NCBI GenBank assembly: GCA_965153355.1 | Contig: OZ231126.1 | Location: forward strand, 52,142,001 to 52,206,000 | Length of the DNA: 64,000 nt | Reading direction: 5' to 3' | Origin: Flaccisagitta enflata | Lineage: Eukaryota > Chaetognatha > Sagittoidea > Aphragmophora | Made by a program: the position numbers and the translations under genes | Notes under the pieces: generated by a model | Told to the model about the DNA's origin: nothing | The model's input: only the letters and a program-made list of their open reading frames with translations | Database searches by the model: none | In this document: positions 44,981-57,590 of the stretch, in pieces | How positions within the stretch are numbered: the stretch's first letter is position 1 | Layout of the letters: every line of letters begins with the position of its first letter

Positions 44981-45125
44981 TAAGCAAGGCCGGCAACCTT
45001 AGACTTAGTCGCGTGCGGGTGGGCAGGGGCAGTGATGTGGGAGGCTTCTCAGGCATTTGGACAGAAACAGCGATGCTAAAAACGCTAATATCAACAAACG
45101 ATGGACTGACCGACCGAACAAAAAT
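44981..45125 (-). mobile_element. Decayed family A element
   Basis: GCAAGGCCGGCAACCTTAGA, AGTCGCGTGCGGGTGGGCAG (45007-45026) and a GACTGACCGACC scrap. Left hairpin missing. Confidence 0.55.
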
Positions 45126-45183
45126 TGGCTTATTGAGCCCGATTGAAGACGTCATGTTCATGGGTCAGATTTCCTCCGTTTTA

Positions 45184-45487
45184 AGTCGCGTGCACGCGAC
45201 TCTACACCTTGGTCCGTCGGTCCGTCGGTCCGTCGGTCCGTCCTGTAACATTTTTAAATTTTCGACGTTTTCATCATTTTTTAACATTTTTCAACCTTTT
45301 TTTAGCATTTTTAACATTCCTTAATATTTTTTAACATTTTCTTACATTTTTTTAACATTTTTTAACATTTTTTAACATTTTTCAACATCTTTTAACATTT
45401 TTTAACATTTTTCAACATTTCCTAACATTTTTGACATTTTGTTTGTCAATTCCAGACGCACGAGACTGTTGCCCTCTTGGGCTTGTT
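45184..45487 (+). mobile_element. Family A element with TTTTTAACA minisatellite core
   Basis: Left hairpin AGTCGCGTGCACGCGACT (45184-45201), CTCTACACC, GGTCCGTC tract, and a (TTTTTTAACATT)n core (45255-45440). GCACGAGACT (45458-45467) has one mismatch from the inverse of the left motif. The terminal hairpin GCCC-TCTT-GGGC is followed by TTGTT. Confidence 0.8.
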
Positions 45488-45619
45488 TTTCTCAAGAAAG
45501 GTACACGGGGCCAGTTGCCATGAACAGCGCAGCTGCACGGGATGCGTTCAATATCGATTTATCATCAATACCTAGAAAAAGTACTTTTCTCAGTCAGTCA
45601 TAGGACTGATCGGGAAAAG

Positions 45620-46310
45620 AGCTGAAGGGATGTTAAAGGGTTGCCAAAAGGATGTTAAAGGGATGTTAAAGGGATGTCAAAAATGTTAAAATGTAAAAGG
45701 GATATTAAATGTTAAATATGTTAAAAGGATAAACAAAAATGGAAAATGTCAAAAAATGTTAAAGATGTTAAAAGATATCAAAAGATGTTAAAAGATGTTA
45801 ATATCAAAAAAGAGATATAAAAAGATGTCAAAAAAAAAGGATGTTAAAAAGAGATGTCAAAAAGATGTTAAAGGATGTCAAAGGATGTTAAAAAAATGTC
45901 AAAAGGATGTTAAAGGGATGTTAAAGGGATGTCAAAGGGATGTTAAGGGGATGTCAAAGGGATGTTAAAGGGATGTCAAAAGGATGTTAAAGGGATGTTA
46001 AAGGGATGTCAAAGGGATGTCAAAGGGATGTCAAAGGGATGTCAAAGGGATGTCAAAAGGATGTTAAAGGGATGTCAAAGGGATGTCAAAGGGATGTCAA
46101 AGGGTTGTTAAATGAATGTCAAAGGGATGTCAAAGGGATGGTAAAGGGATGTTAAATGGATGTCAAAAAGATGTCAAAGGGATGTCAAAAAGATGTCAAA
46201 CGGATGTCAAAAGGATGTCAAAAAGATGTCAAAGGGATGTCAAAGGGATGTTAAATGGATGTCAAAGGGATGTCAAAGGGATGGTAAAGAGATGGTAAAG
46301 GGATGGCAAG
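45620..46310. repeat. ~11-bp minisatellite (AAAGGGATGTC/T)n
   Basis: About 60 units of GATGTYAAAGG with length variants. The early part (45670-45860) has AAAGATGTTAAA units complementary to the TTTTTAACATTT core of the neighbouring family A element. Confidence 0.9.
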
Positions 46311-46830
<520 letters not shown>

Positions 46831-47251
46831 GAGAGTGAGGTTTCTAATCTGGCAAATTATCCAACCAATAAACTGACCAATCAGCCAGCCAACCATTAAC
46901 CGTTAAGTTTAATCCACCATAAGGTTCAATCAAACAGAAGAAACGAAAATCCGCCCAATGAATGGTCTTTCAACCAGACTCACAAGCAGATATACAAGAT
47001 GGCAAGCTTAGGTCATGAATGATCTGTGGTGATGCTTATGTGATTGATGAGAATCTTTCAAAGCGACGAGGCTGTAAGATTTTTAGAAGATGCGGCTATA
47101 AAAAGACTTATTGAACTTGAAGTATAAAAGTTTATCATTCGGTATCAACGACGTCTAAAAAACTTATTTCAGCTCTAATGTACCTCTACGTCAGACGTGC
47201 TCTGTTGATTCAACCCCCCCCTTTTTTAATATTTCTTATGAATATAAATTT

Positions 47252-47363
<112 letters not shown>

Positions 47364-47615
47364 CTTTTTCTCAATACCCACCCCCCCTTCTACGCAGTTA
47401 TTTTGCGGCTTTTCTGTTTTATTGCCTTTGACATTGTTGTGCGTTTTGTTGTTGTTGTTGTTGCTCCCCGAGGCGTTGTTAAACCATGTTGTTTTATCGT
47501 CTGATGTCTACCCCGACGTTGTTTATTTCATCAGCGTCTGCGTCTACATTAAGTCGTTCTTTTCCTGTCACTGCAGAACCGTTACAATTGAACGAAATAG
47601 TTGTCAATGCTTTCT

Positions 47616-48210
47616 AGTCGCGTGCACGCGACTCTACAACCCGCTTTGTCCGTCCATCGGTTGGTCGGTCCATCCATCAAACTTTACTTTGTTTTAAGTC
47701 ATTTTAGGTCAGTAAAAGTCATTTATAGTCTTTTTAGATGCGTCTTCGCATCTCTAGAATAGGCTGTGTCCGTTGGTCGGTCGGTCGGTCGGTCGGTCGG
47801 TTGGTTGGTTGGTCGGTAACGCATTCATTAAAATCATCAAAATCAAGTATTTTTTCAATAGAAAAGTGGTTCTACCCCAGTAAAAGAAGCATACATCAAG
47901 TAATTCATTCATTCAATCACTCATTCATTCACAAATGACATTCATTCATAAAAAAACATTCATTCATAAAAAACGTTCATTCAAAGAGGACGCATCGTTG
48001 GCCTACTTGGCCTTGTTCAGTCATTTTAAGTTATTCAAAGTCATTCTAAGTCATTCTAAGTCATTTCAAGTCGCATTAGGTTATATTGAGTCACATAAGT
48101 CATTTAAGTCATTTTACATCATTTTAAGTCATCTTGAGTCATTCAAAGTCAATTTAAGCCATCTTAAGTTATTTATGTCCTGCACGCGACTTATAGGTGT
48201 TGGCCTTGTT
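47616..48210 (+). mobile_element. Outer family A element, GCGTGC subtype, with AAGTCATTTT core
   Basis: Left hairpin AGTCGCGTGCACGCGACT (47616-47633), CTCTACAACCCGC, GTCC/GGTCGGTC, and a TTTTAAGTCAT minisatellite split by an inner element (47736-48017). GCACGCGACT (48182-48191) is the exact inverse of 47616-47625. The terminus TTATAGGTGTTGGCCTTGTT ends at 48210. Confidence 0.88.
47736..48017 (+). mobile_element. Inner family A-like element, GATGCGTC subtype, nested
   Basis: Left hairpin AGATGCGTCTTCGCATCT (47736-47753), CTGTGTCCGTTGG, GTCG tract, and ATTC-rich core. GACGCATC (47989-47996) is the exact inverse of 47737-47744. The terminus GGCCTACTTGGCC-TTGTT ends at 48017. It interrupts the TTTTAAGTCAT array of the outer element. 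Confidence 0.85.
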
Positions 48211-48615
48211 TCAAATGAGGATGGTGACGCACAATCTCTTTAGTAAAACTTTAACAAAACTTGTTACATGTTCCATGGTTTACAAAAGCGCTTAGAACCG
48301 AACAAAGGGCTGGAAAGGAAGGACAAAAGTAAGGGGGGGGAGGGGAAATAGACGTTTAAAGAAGGTAAGCTGGTGCGTTGAAGTTACTTACAGATCAAAG
48401 AAAAAGCAATTTGGAGAACGCAGTTCCCAAACAAAAGAGAATGTCTGAATCCATAATGAGACCCGGACCGAGACCAAGTCCCAAAAACGCGACCACGAGG
48501 AACAAGAAGGGAAACAAGAGGAAAACAAAAAAGAAAGAAAAGGAATTAAAGAAAATGAATGAGTAAAGGTGAGGCTAACAAAGAGAGAGGGGAAAAAGAG
48601 AGAGAGTAAAAGAAC

Positions 48616-48626
<11 letters not shown>
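48211..48626. other. No gene identified
   Basis: Unique A/G-rich sequence leading into a GA tract. Confidence 0.4.

Positions 48627-48678
<52 letters not shown>
48627..48678. repeat. (GA)n microsatellite
   Basis: About 26 GA units. Confidence 0.94.
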
Positions 48679-48680
<2 letters not shown>

Positions 48681-48839
48681 TGACACACGGCCAGATAGAC
48701 ATACAGGTAGATAACGAGACGGATATAGAAGGACAGGAAAAGAAATGCGGACACGCAGCATCACAACCAGCTGCACAGACTGACAAAACACACAAACAAA
48801 CTCATTGCCAAATAAGGAGGTAGAATAACATATTTTATA

Positions 48840-49311
48840 CAGTGGGACCTCGGTTTAAGGGATTTCTAGGGACTGACTATTTTTGTCTCTTAAATCTGAA
48901 ATCCCTTAAATTGAATTCATGTTTTATTAACGATTTTTATAATACTTACTAAGGATTACCAAATTTATAGTGTAACCACATCCTTTTGCTTTAAGTATGA
49001 TTGATTTAGTTCATGGCAGGATATTCATGTCACAAGAAATATTTCATTATTTTCTAACAAATTTTTTCTTAAAAATTATCTGAAAATACCATTTTTTGTC
49101 AAAATTCATCAAATTTACCTAAAATTTCCCCTGATACAAGGGATATTTTCAAAAACTTGTCTCTTAAATCCGAATATCCCTTAAATAGAGGTTCCTTAAA
49201 TAGAGGTTTTTTAACATTGGAAAAGCCTGAAAAAATTTGGGACTAGACAGTGTTGTCTCTTAAATGCGGATATCCCTCAAATAGAGGTGCCACTAAGGTG
49301 GGATTCCACTG
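48840..49311. mobile_element. 472-bp pogo/Tigger-like MITE
   Basis: TA on both sides (48838-48839, 49312-49313). The left terminus CAGTGGGACCTCGGTTTAAG is the classic pogo/Tigger-type end. The right end is GGTGGGATTCCACTG. Internal repeats of TCTTAAATCYGAATATCCCT lie near both ends. Non-coding. Confidence 0.8.
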
Positions 49312-49554
49312 TAATAGCATTTTTGTTTTGGGTTAGACTCAGAATGGTTGTTTGCTAAGTTGGTTTTGCTAAATGGAAAACTAGGACTGCTGCGAGTAGT
49401 AACTAGTCAGTGACGGCTCACGACGCCCTCTTCCATACATTTCAGTTAGGGTAAATTGAGGGATATTGTTCCCCTTGTCATACAAAAAGAAAAGAGTTAG
49501 GGAGACTGACAGACAGGCGGACAAACAGACAGCCAGGCAGACAGACACACATAC

Positions 49555-50530
49555 AGAGTCTTCAATTGCGACTGACTTATTCTAAATTGATGGTGTGCCT
49601 CTTATAGTCAACATTATGATTTTTTCTTTTTTTTTCTCTTATTGCATATTGTCTGACGTTTAATGCAGCAAACTTTCAAGGGTTTTTGTCTGTTTGCCTG
49701 TAACAAAAATTTCAAGTAGTCAGGGTATTCATGGTTGTAACCAAAAAAGATCATCTTTTTCATGACATCTTTTTTTCAAAAAGCCTTCATTTCTAAATGG
49801 TTTAAGCAAAAGAAGTTCAATTGGTCCAAAATGAAAGATAATTTCATGATGTTATTGGTGACATGTCAGTCTGTCAGTGACTTGGTACGACCGTCCACAT
49901 GTCCTTTTGTAGGGTCATTTTACCATGCTTATCCAGCCATTTCATGAACTCTTTTGGCACTGGCAAGACATTGCTGTCCCAATGAGTAACAAACCCCTTG
50001 TGCCACTGCTCCTGCTCTCTTGCACTCATATGAGACTGGGAATCAGTCTGGGGTGATGTGTCTAAACCTTGTTCAAATTACTAGAGATGGATAAATGTGT
50101 GGATATCTTGATACCATATGATGACCTTGAAATCAATTTCTGACAAAATGTTTTCCAAACCAACAATTTTCTTTATAGTTTGTATATAATAGTTCTAGTA
50201 AACTACTTTTTTTTTTTACCTCTTAAAAGTAGATTGAATTATATTTGATTTGAGACCAATGAGCCATCTGTAGCTCTAGCTAATCAAAATGAGAGCAATT
50301 TGAAAAAAATGTCAAAACAAAAAACAATTTTTTTCAAGTCACAACCATGGGTACCTGATCTACCTAAAATTATTATATTAGACAAAATATTCGATAAAAA
50401 CCCTTGAAATTTTGATACAAAAAACGTCAAACAATATGCTACAAGAGGAAAATAAAGAAGGAATCATAATATTGACTATGAGAGGCGCACCATCAATTTA
50501 GAATAAGTCAGTCGCAATTGAAGACCCTGT
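49555..50530. repeat. ~975-bp foldback element
   Basis: GTCTTCAATTGCGACTGACT... at the left is the inverse of ...AGTCAGTCGCAATTGAAGAC at the right. Pairing continues discontinuously for 200 bp or more, including GGTTGT and inverted ACCAATT...TTTAGAAATG motifs near 49790 and 50255. Confidence 0.75.
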
Positions 50531-50610
50531 GCTATCTCGAAAAAAATCTTTCTTCACATTTAGACTTAAATCTCCTGCTAAAATCAACCAATCCTGTAAA
50601 AATAAATCAT

Positions 50611-50866
50611 AACAAGGCCGGATACACGGCTACCCCAGTCGCGTGCGGGTGGGCAGGGGCCATATTCGAGGTCAGTTGAGCATTTGGGCAGGAGCGGTAT
50701 AGCCAAAAACCCCATAAACGCCGAAAAAGTAAAGTGTGACGGACCAACGGACGGACGGACGGACGGACAGACGGACGGACGGACGGACGGACGGACGGAC
50801 GGACCGACCGACCGACGGACCGACGGACCGACAAAGCGGGTTGTAGAGTCGCGTAGCACGCGACTA
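50611..50866 (-). mobile_element. Family A element, GCGTGC subtype, complete
   Basis: AACAAGGCCGGATACACGGC; AGTCGCGTGC (50637-50646); GGGTGGGCAGGGGCC; TTTGGGCAGGAGCGG; AAGTAAAGTGTGACGG; GGACGGAC tract (50740-50830); left hairpin AGTCGCGTAGCACGCGACT (50847-50865). 50637-50646 is the exact inverse of 50856-50865. Confidence 0.9.
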
Positions 50867-51134
50867 AAAATGAAGCTACTCAAATTTTTAACAATCCAGA
50901 CCAACAGCGCATTTCAAGCTCAATTCATTAAAAAGATATCAAACTTTCCAGCTCAAAATTGTAAAAAAGTTCAGTTTTCAATATGGATATTTTCAATGTT
51001 TCAATTTTCAATCAGCATAAATCCTAATGGGGTAAATATCAAAATACTTTTGACTAGGAGAACAGTTATCTTTTAAAATTTGCATGAAATAAACAAAAGT
51101 CACCAAAAAAGCAAATCAAGATAAATGAGAACAA

Positions 51135-51410
51135 AAAGTAATCATGAAGTAATCATGTAGTAATCACTAACAATAAGTAATCATGTAGTAATCACTAACA
51201 ATATCATTTAGTAACATGTAGTAACATGTAGTATCATGTAGTAACATGTAGTAACATGTAGTATCATGTAGTAACAATATCATGTAGTAATCACTAACAA
51301 TAAGTAATCATGTAGTAATCATGTAGTAATCACTACAATCAATAAGTTGTAGTAATCATGCATCATCATAAGTTGTAGTAATCATCACCTCATCAGTAAT
51401 CATGAGGTGA
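51135..51410. repeat. Minisatellite of ATGTAGTAAC/ATCA units
   Basis: AAGTAATCATGTAGTAATCA and TAACATGTAGTA units in irregular tandem order. Confidence 0.85.
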
Positions 51411-51737
51411 TCAGTCATCACCTCATTATGCTTTAAAAAGCGCCTTTCTATTTCACTTCAGGATCTATTGTTTTCACCAAAAATATTAATTACAAAGATA
51501 TCATGGATGAAAGATTTTTAGAAAAAACGAAGAAGTTTCAATGATGTGAGTCGTTGTAATGAAATTTTGATAAAACTCTTTACACAATATTGTTTGAAAT
51601 GACATTTAAAAGTAGTTTTCGTCTTACATGTTTCGCAAATTAGCTCATCAGAGACGAATCTGGGCAACAAATAGTAAAAGTATATAAATAACAATTGTAA
51701 ATGACGACTTAGGAAAGATTTTTTCCAAGATAATACA

Positions 51738-51739
51738 GG

Positions 51740-51797
<58 letters not shown>

Positions 51798-51798
51798 G
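51738..51798. repeat. (CAGA)n microsatellite
   Basis: About 15 AGAC units with one AAAC. Confidence 0.93.
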
Positions 51799-51869
51799 GT
51801 AAATAGATGGGCAGACATAAGGCGTGTCTGAGGCAGTAAAACGGTAAGTGTGCATGTGAATCAGATGTT

Positions 51870-52088
51870 AACAAGGCCGGATACATGGCTACCTTGGTCG
51901 CGTGCGGGTGGGCAGGGGCAGTATTTGAGATACTAAAGCACTTGGGCAAGTGCAGTGAGGCCAAAGACCGCAAAAACATAAAAAAAATAAAATGGGGATC
52001 GACCAACCGAACGACCAACCGACCGACCAACCAACCAACCAACCGACCGACGGACAAAGCGGGGTGTAGTGTCGCGTAGCACGCGACT
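51870..52088 (-). mobile_element. Family A element, GCGTGC subtype, complete
   Basis: AACAAGGCCGGATACATGGC; GTCGCGTGC (51897-51905); GGGTGGGCAGGGGCAG; GACCAACC tract; GCGGGGTGTAGTG; left hairpin GTCGCGTAGCACGCGACT ending 52088. Confidence 0.87.
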
Positions 52089-52326
52089 AAAAAGCCGTCC
52101 AAAAAAAATGTAAAAAAACTTGTAACACTGTAAATGTAGAAATGTAGAACTTAGTACTACAAGCACAAAACTAAAAAGAAAAAATAGACAAAAGGGGGAA
52201 AAGAATTGGAGACGGAGACAAAAGGTTGAAATGACAGCTATTACATTGGGTTTGGTCTGTTTTTAGCCATAACAGTCGGTTTTCTCTGCCATTTGGGACT
52301 GAAGTTGAAAGAAAGGAAAACACATG

Positions 52327-53240
52327 ATCTTTTGTCTCGTGCGGCCCATGAAACTCACAAACGCATCTCACTCCAGACATCTTTTTCTAAGCCTCACCTT
52401 CACTGCACTGCGAGTTAAACATGTTAAAAGTGTGATCCTTTGCCTTTTGCGGCCCATGGAACTCACAAAAGCATTTCACTCCAGACATTTTTCTAAGCCT
52501 CACTTTCACTGCACTGTGAGTTATACTTGTTAAAAGTGCGATCGTTTGCATTGTGCGGCCCATGAAACTCACAAACGCATCTCACTCCAGACATCTTTTT
52601 CTAAGCCTCACCTTCACTGCACTGCGAGTTAAACATGTTAAAAGTGTGATCCTCTGCCTTTTGCGGCCCATGGAACTCACAAAAGCATTTCACTCCAGAC
52701 ATATTTTTCTAAGCCTCACCTTCACTGCACTGCAAGTTATACATGTTAAAAGTGCGATTGTTTGCCTTGTGCGGCCCATGAAACTCACAAACGCATCTCA
52801 CTCCAGACATCTTTTTCTAAGCCTCACCTTCACTGCACTGCGAGTTAACATGTTTAAAATGCGATCCTTTGCCTTGTGCGGCCCATGAAACTCACAAACG
52901 CATCTCACTCCGGACATCTTTTTCTAAGCCTCACTTTCACTGCACTGCAAGTTAAACAGGTAAAAAGTGCGATCCTTTGCCTTGTGGGGCCCATGGAACT
53001 CACTAAAGCACTTCACTCCAGACATCTTTTTTAAGCCTCACCTTCACCGCACTGCGAGTTCAAAGTGCTTGTTCAAAGTGCGATCCTTTGCCTTGTGCGG
53101 CCCATGGAACTCACAAAAGCATTTCACTCCAGACATCTTTTTCAAAGCCTCACCTTTACTGCACTGTGTGCAGCCCATGGTACTCTCAAAAGCATTTGAC
53201 TCCAGCTTTTCCTGCACCGCATTGTGAATTGAATATGTTT
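52327..53240. repeat. ~108-bp satellite, about 8.5 copies
   Basis: GCGGCCCATG recurs at 52341, 52449, 52555, 52663, 52771, 52878, 52986 (as GGGGCCC), 53097 and 53170 (as CAGCCC), spacing 106-111. Units contain ACTCACAAAMGCATYTCACT, CCAGACAT, AAGCCTCACCTTCACTGCAC and GAGTTAAACATGTTAAAAG. Units alternate subtly (CATGAAACTC/CATGGAACTC), hinting at a higher-order dimer. Short Cys/His-containing frames end at a stop once per unit and are not a zinc-finger gene. Confidence 0.92.
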
Positions 53241-53609
53241 TGAATGCATTTGGTCTATCAAACTTTCAAAGGCATCTCACTCCAGCCATCTTTTACTAAA
53301 TCTAACACCTGTTTAAAGATTATTGACAACAAAAAACAACAAAAGAAATGCATAATATGCATGCTTCTAGGTGGCCTATTATCATGAAATCTTGACTGTA
53401 GTTGGCAAAATCTATAGTCCAACTTTAGTTGAAATTTCATCCAACTAGACCAACTAGAAGTATGCATTTCTTTATTCCTATTTTTAGTCAATGATCATTA
53501 CACAGATGTGTCCTTCAACTTTACCCACTCCGGTCTTTTTCCTTTTAATCAAGTACTTTTATCTGGTTTAATCTGGTCTTGACCATTACACTCCGGCCGT
53601 TTTATTTTT
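53241..53609. other. Degenerate satellite edge, then unique sequence
   Basis: CACTCCAGCCATCTTTTACT (53278) and CACTCCGG scraps continue the satellite at low identity. No gene. Confidence 0.5.
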
Positions 53610-53807
53610 AGTTGCGGACACGCAACTCTATAAGAGGCTTTGTCCGTCTGTTGGTCCGTCCATCCGTCCGTCCATCCGTCCGTCCGTCCGTCCATCCGTC
53701 TGTCCGTCGTCCGTCCGTCAGTAATGATCGAGTCGAAAAGGAGGAAAACGCGCATTTCCGCCCCTGCCCACCCGTCCGCAACTGGTGGCCGTGTATCCGG
53801 CCTTGTT
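53610..53807 (+). mobile_element. Family A element, GTTGCGGAC subtype, complete
   Basis: Left hairpin AGTTGCGGACACGCAACT (53610-53627), CTCTATAAGAGGC, GTCC tract (53640-53720), GATCGAGTCGAAAAGGAGG, CCCCTGCCCACC. GTCCGCAACT (53774-53783) is the exact inverse of 53610-53619. GCCGTGTATCCGGC and CTTGTT end at 53807. Confidence 0.9.
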
Positions 53808-53910
53808 TAGTTTTACCTTCACTGACTCACTTGACCCAAAAAAGTTCAAATTGCGATCGTTGGTCTGGAACGACGTTGGAGCGACTCCAGCTATTTGTTG
53901 GGCGGGGGCT

Positions 53911-54075
53911 TTGCCAACTCGTGTTGGCAAAGGAGTGACTGACGCTACCGAGAATTCTCGGTAGCGTCAACGATGACAACTGCACATTTTGACGCTACTG
54001 AGAATTCTCCATAGCGTCAATATCCATTCTCTATTGTGATGATTTGGAAACTAATGATTGACACTACTGAGAATA
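53911..54075. repeat. Cluster of palindromes centred on GAATTC
   Basis: 53941-53968 is a perfect 28-bp palindrome (GACGCTACCGAGAA and its inverse). 53992-54018 repeats it imperfectly (GACGCTACTGAGAATTCTCC) and 54059-54075 is a half site. TTGCCAAC-TCGT-GTTGGCAA at 53911-53930 is another hairpin. Related sites recur at 55378-55460. Confidence 0.8.
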
Positions 54076-54104
54076 GTTTTCTCCTCTCTCTGTCTCTGTC
54101 TGTC

Positions 54105-55341
<1,237 letters not shown>

Positions 55342-55377
55342 AATTCTCAGTTGTGAGTATGGAAATCTTTCTAACAT

Positions 55378-55460
55378 TTTGACACAATAGAGAATTCTAT
55401 TGCGTCAAAAACACCAATTCTCGGTAGCGTCAATTTTGCGAATTCTCTATTGCGTCAAAC
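55378..55460. repeat. Second cluster of GAATTC-centred palindromes
   Basis: TTGACACAATAGAGAATTCT-ATTGCGTCAA (55378-55407), AATTCTCGGTAGCGTCAATT (55414-55433) and GAATTCTCTATTGCGTCAAA (55439-55458). They share TTGACGC...GAATTC...GCGTCAA with 53941-54018. Confidence 0.75.
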
Positions 55461-55769
55461 TCCCGCCAAGACGGTACTGTGAGTCAAATTACATTTGTTT
55501 TGTTTTGGTTTTTTTTTTTTTTTTGGTTTTTTTTTTTTTTTTTCTCTGATTGAAGGCAGTTATCAGGGCTCGGCAAAATTTTTTGCTTCCTGCGAGCAAA
55601 ATTTCTCAAGCTGTACCTTCCTGCAGATACGCATATGACTTTAGCGTCAATTTTTCCCTGTATCAAATAAATACAAGTACAGTGCTATAAAACTATACAT
55701 GGTTGTTGGTCCATCTGTTTGTCTATCCATCCGTCCTTTTTTGAATTTTTGACTTTTTTGTTCTTTTTA

Positions 55770-56145
55770 AGGGAGGAAAGGAAAGGAAAAAAGGTAGGAA
55801 GACGGAGGGAATGGAAGGAAGGAACGCAGCAAGGAAAGAAAGAAGGAAGGAAGAAAGGTAGGAAGAAAGAGGAGGGAAGGGACGAAAGGAAGAAACGGAG
55901 AAATGGGAGGAAGGAAGCAAGGAAGGTAAGGGAGAAGAAAGGAAATGGAGCTAGGAAAGAAAGGAAAGCAGAAAGAGAAGGGAAGGAAGGTGGGAACAAG
56001 GGGAAAGAAGGGAAGGAAGGGAAGTTAGAGAAAGAAGAGATGAGAAGGGAAGGATGGAAGGTACAAATGGAAGGAAGACAGGAAGGAAAGAAGGAGGGGA
56101 GGGAGGAAAGATGATAATAAAGGGTAGGGAGGAAAGGAAGGGAGA
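55770..56145. repeat. (GGAAG)-rich purine tract
   Basis: Irregular GGAAGGAAAGAAGG repeat. Lys/Glu/Gly-rich frames are artefacts. Confidence 0.9.
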
Positions 56146-56146
56146 A

Positions 56147-56722
56147 ACAGGTCGCCCAAGGGCAATATGTGGTCAGCGATACCCGTTGCCCTGCTTTGAG
56201 TGATTGTGAATTGGAGTGAGGGGAAGCAGGGCAGCGACCCCAAAAGGGACGAAAACCTGTAGAACACAGGGGGACTTTCGTTCGTCCTGCCTGAAGAAGT
56301 GGATGAGTTGGATAGAGGGCTGACTGAAGGCCTTCAAGAGCCTAAACTGAGGTCTAAGAAGGCTGATGTAAGGCCTTAGAATGCCAATCGGAAGCTTGGG
56401 AGGGCTGACTTGTTGCTTAAGAGAGCTGAATTAAGGCTTGAAACGTAAGAGGACTGATAGCTGATTTGAGGCATGAGAGGCCTGTTTTGAGGCCTGAGAG
56501 GCCAGGTTTGAGGCCTGAGAGGTTGGATTTGAGGCCTGAGAGGCCAGATTGGGGGTCTGAGAGGCCAGATTTGAGGTCTCAGAGGCCAGATTTGAGGCCT
56601 GAGGAGCCTGATGGGGGAGGGACGAACGGACGGACGGACAGACGGACGGACGAACGAACGAACGGACAAACGAAAGTCCCCCTGTGTTCTACAGGACTTT
56701 GTCCCCTTCGGGGCCGCTGCCC
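56147..56722 (-). mobile_element. Family B element inside the hAT element
   Basis: Right end AACAGGTCGCCCAAGGGCAA, GTCAGCGATACCCGTTGCCC, GCAGGGCAGCGACCCCAAAA. Minisatellite of TTGAGGCCTGAGAGGCCAGA units (56460-56610), GGACGGACGG tract. TTCTACAGGACTTTGTCCCC and CTTCGGGGCCGCTGCCC end at 56722. Inverted blocks 56258-56285 / 56670-56696 match. Purine tract lies on both outer sides. Confidence 0.85.
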
Positions 56723-56857
56723 AAAAAGGAAGGAAGGAACTTTTTTAAATTGTATTTTCAATATTTTTACAGTTGTATTGAATTGTGATTGTGGTATTGG
56801 GTGATTTTGTTAGTTTGTAATTAAGTATTTTGGAAGTTGTGTAACTGTAAAACGGAG

Positions 56858-57590
56858 CATGCAATCGTTGCCCTGTTGGGCTTGTTAAACTTTTCTCTTG
56901 CTTCCTTCTATCAGTTCTTTGCTCCCTTCTCCTCTGCCTTTTTCAATGTCTGTTTTTCCTTTCTTCCTTCCTTCCTTCTTTCCGTCCTTCCTTCTTTCCT
57001 TGTTTTTTTTTTATTTCTTCCTTTCTTTCCATCCATCCCACCTACTTTACTTTTATTGGGGCACTCTCTCCTTCTTAACTGCCTTTTCATTCCATACTGC
57101 CCTTCTCTTCCTTAAAACCTTTCCCCATTGTTATTTTGCTTCTTTTCTTCCTTCCTTCCTTTTCTCCCTTACCTCCCTTCCTCTCTTCCTTCCTGCCTTC
57201 CTTTCTTCCTTCCATTCCTTCTTTCTTGCCTTTCTGCTTTCCTTTCTTCTATTTCTTCCTTCTTTCCTTCCTGCCTTCTTTCTATTCCTACCTTCCATCC
57301 TTCCTTCAGTTTCTCATTTCCTTCCTCCTTTTTTGACAACCATTTTTTTTTCTTTTTCTTTACTTCCTGCCAATGTAACAATGTTCCATTTCCCCCTATT
57401 TGCTTTTTTTCATCTTTTTTGCATTTTCTTTCTTCATTTCTTTCTTTTTCCTCTTTTTCTTTCTTTTTCTTTCCCCTTTTTTCTTCCTTTCTTCCCCTTT
57501 TTCTTTTTTTCTTCCTTCCTTTTTCCTCCTTTTTCTTTCCCTTCCTTCTCTCTCTTCCTTCCCTCCCTTCCTGCTAGCCCAGCTAGCTTC
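56858..57590. repeat. Family A right-end scrap and (CCTT)-rich pyrimidine tract
   Basis: GTTGCCCTGTTGGGCTTGTT (56870-56889) matches the family A terminus at 45487. The pyrimidine repeat TTCCTTCCTT follows to ~57570, roughly complementary to the purine tract at 55770-56145. Confidence 0.8.

Noticed and set aside
52387-52888. Zinc-finger-like Cys/His frames
   Set aside because: Each 108-bp satellite unit contributes the same fragment ending in a stop codon. Spacing does not match C2H2 fingers.
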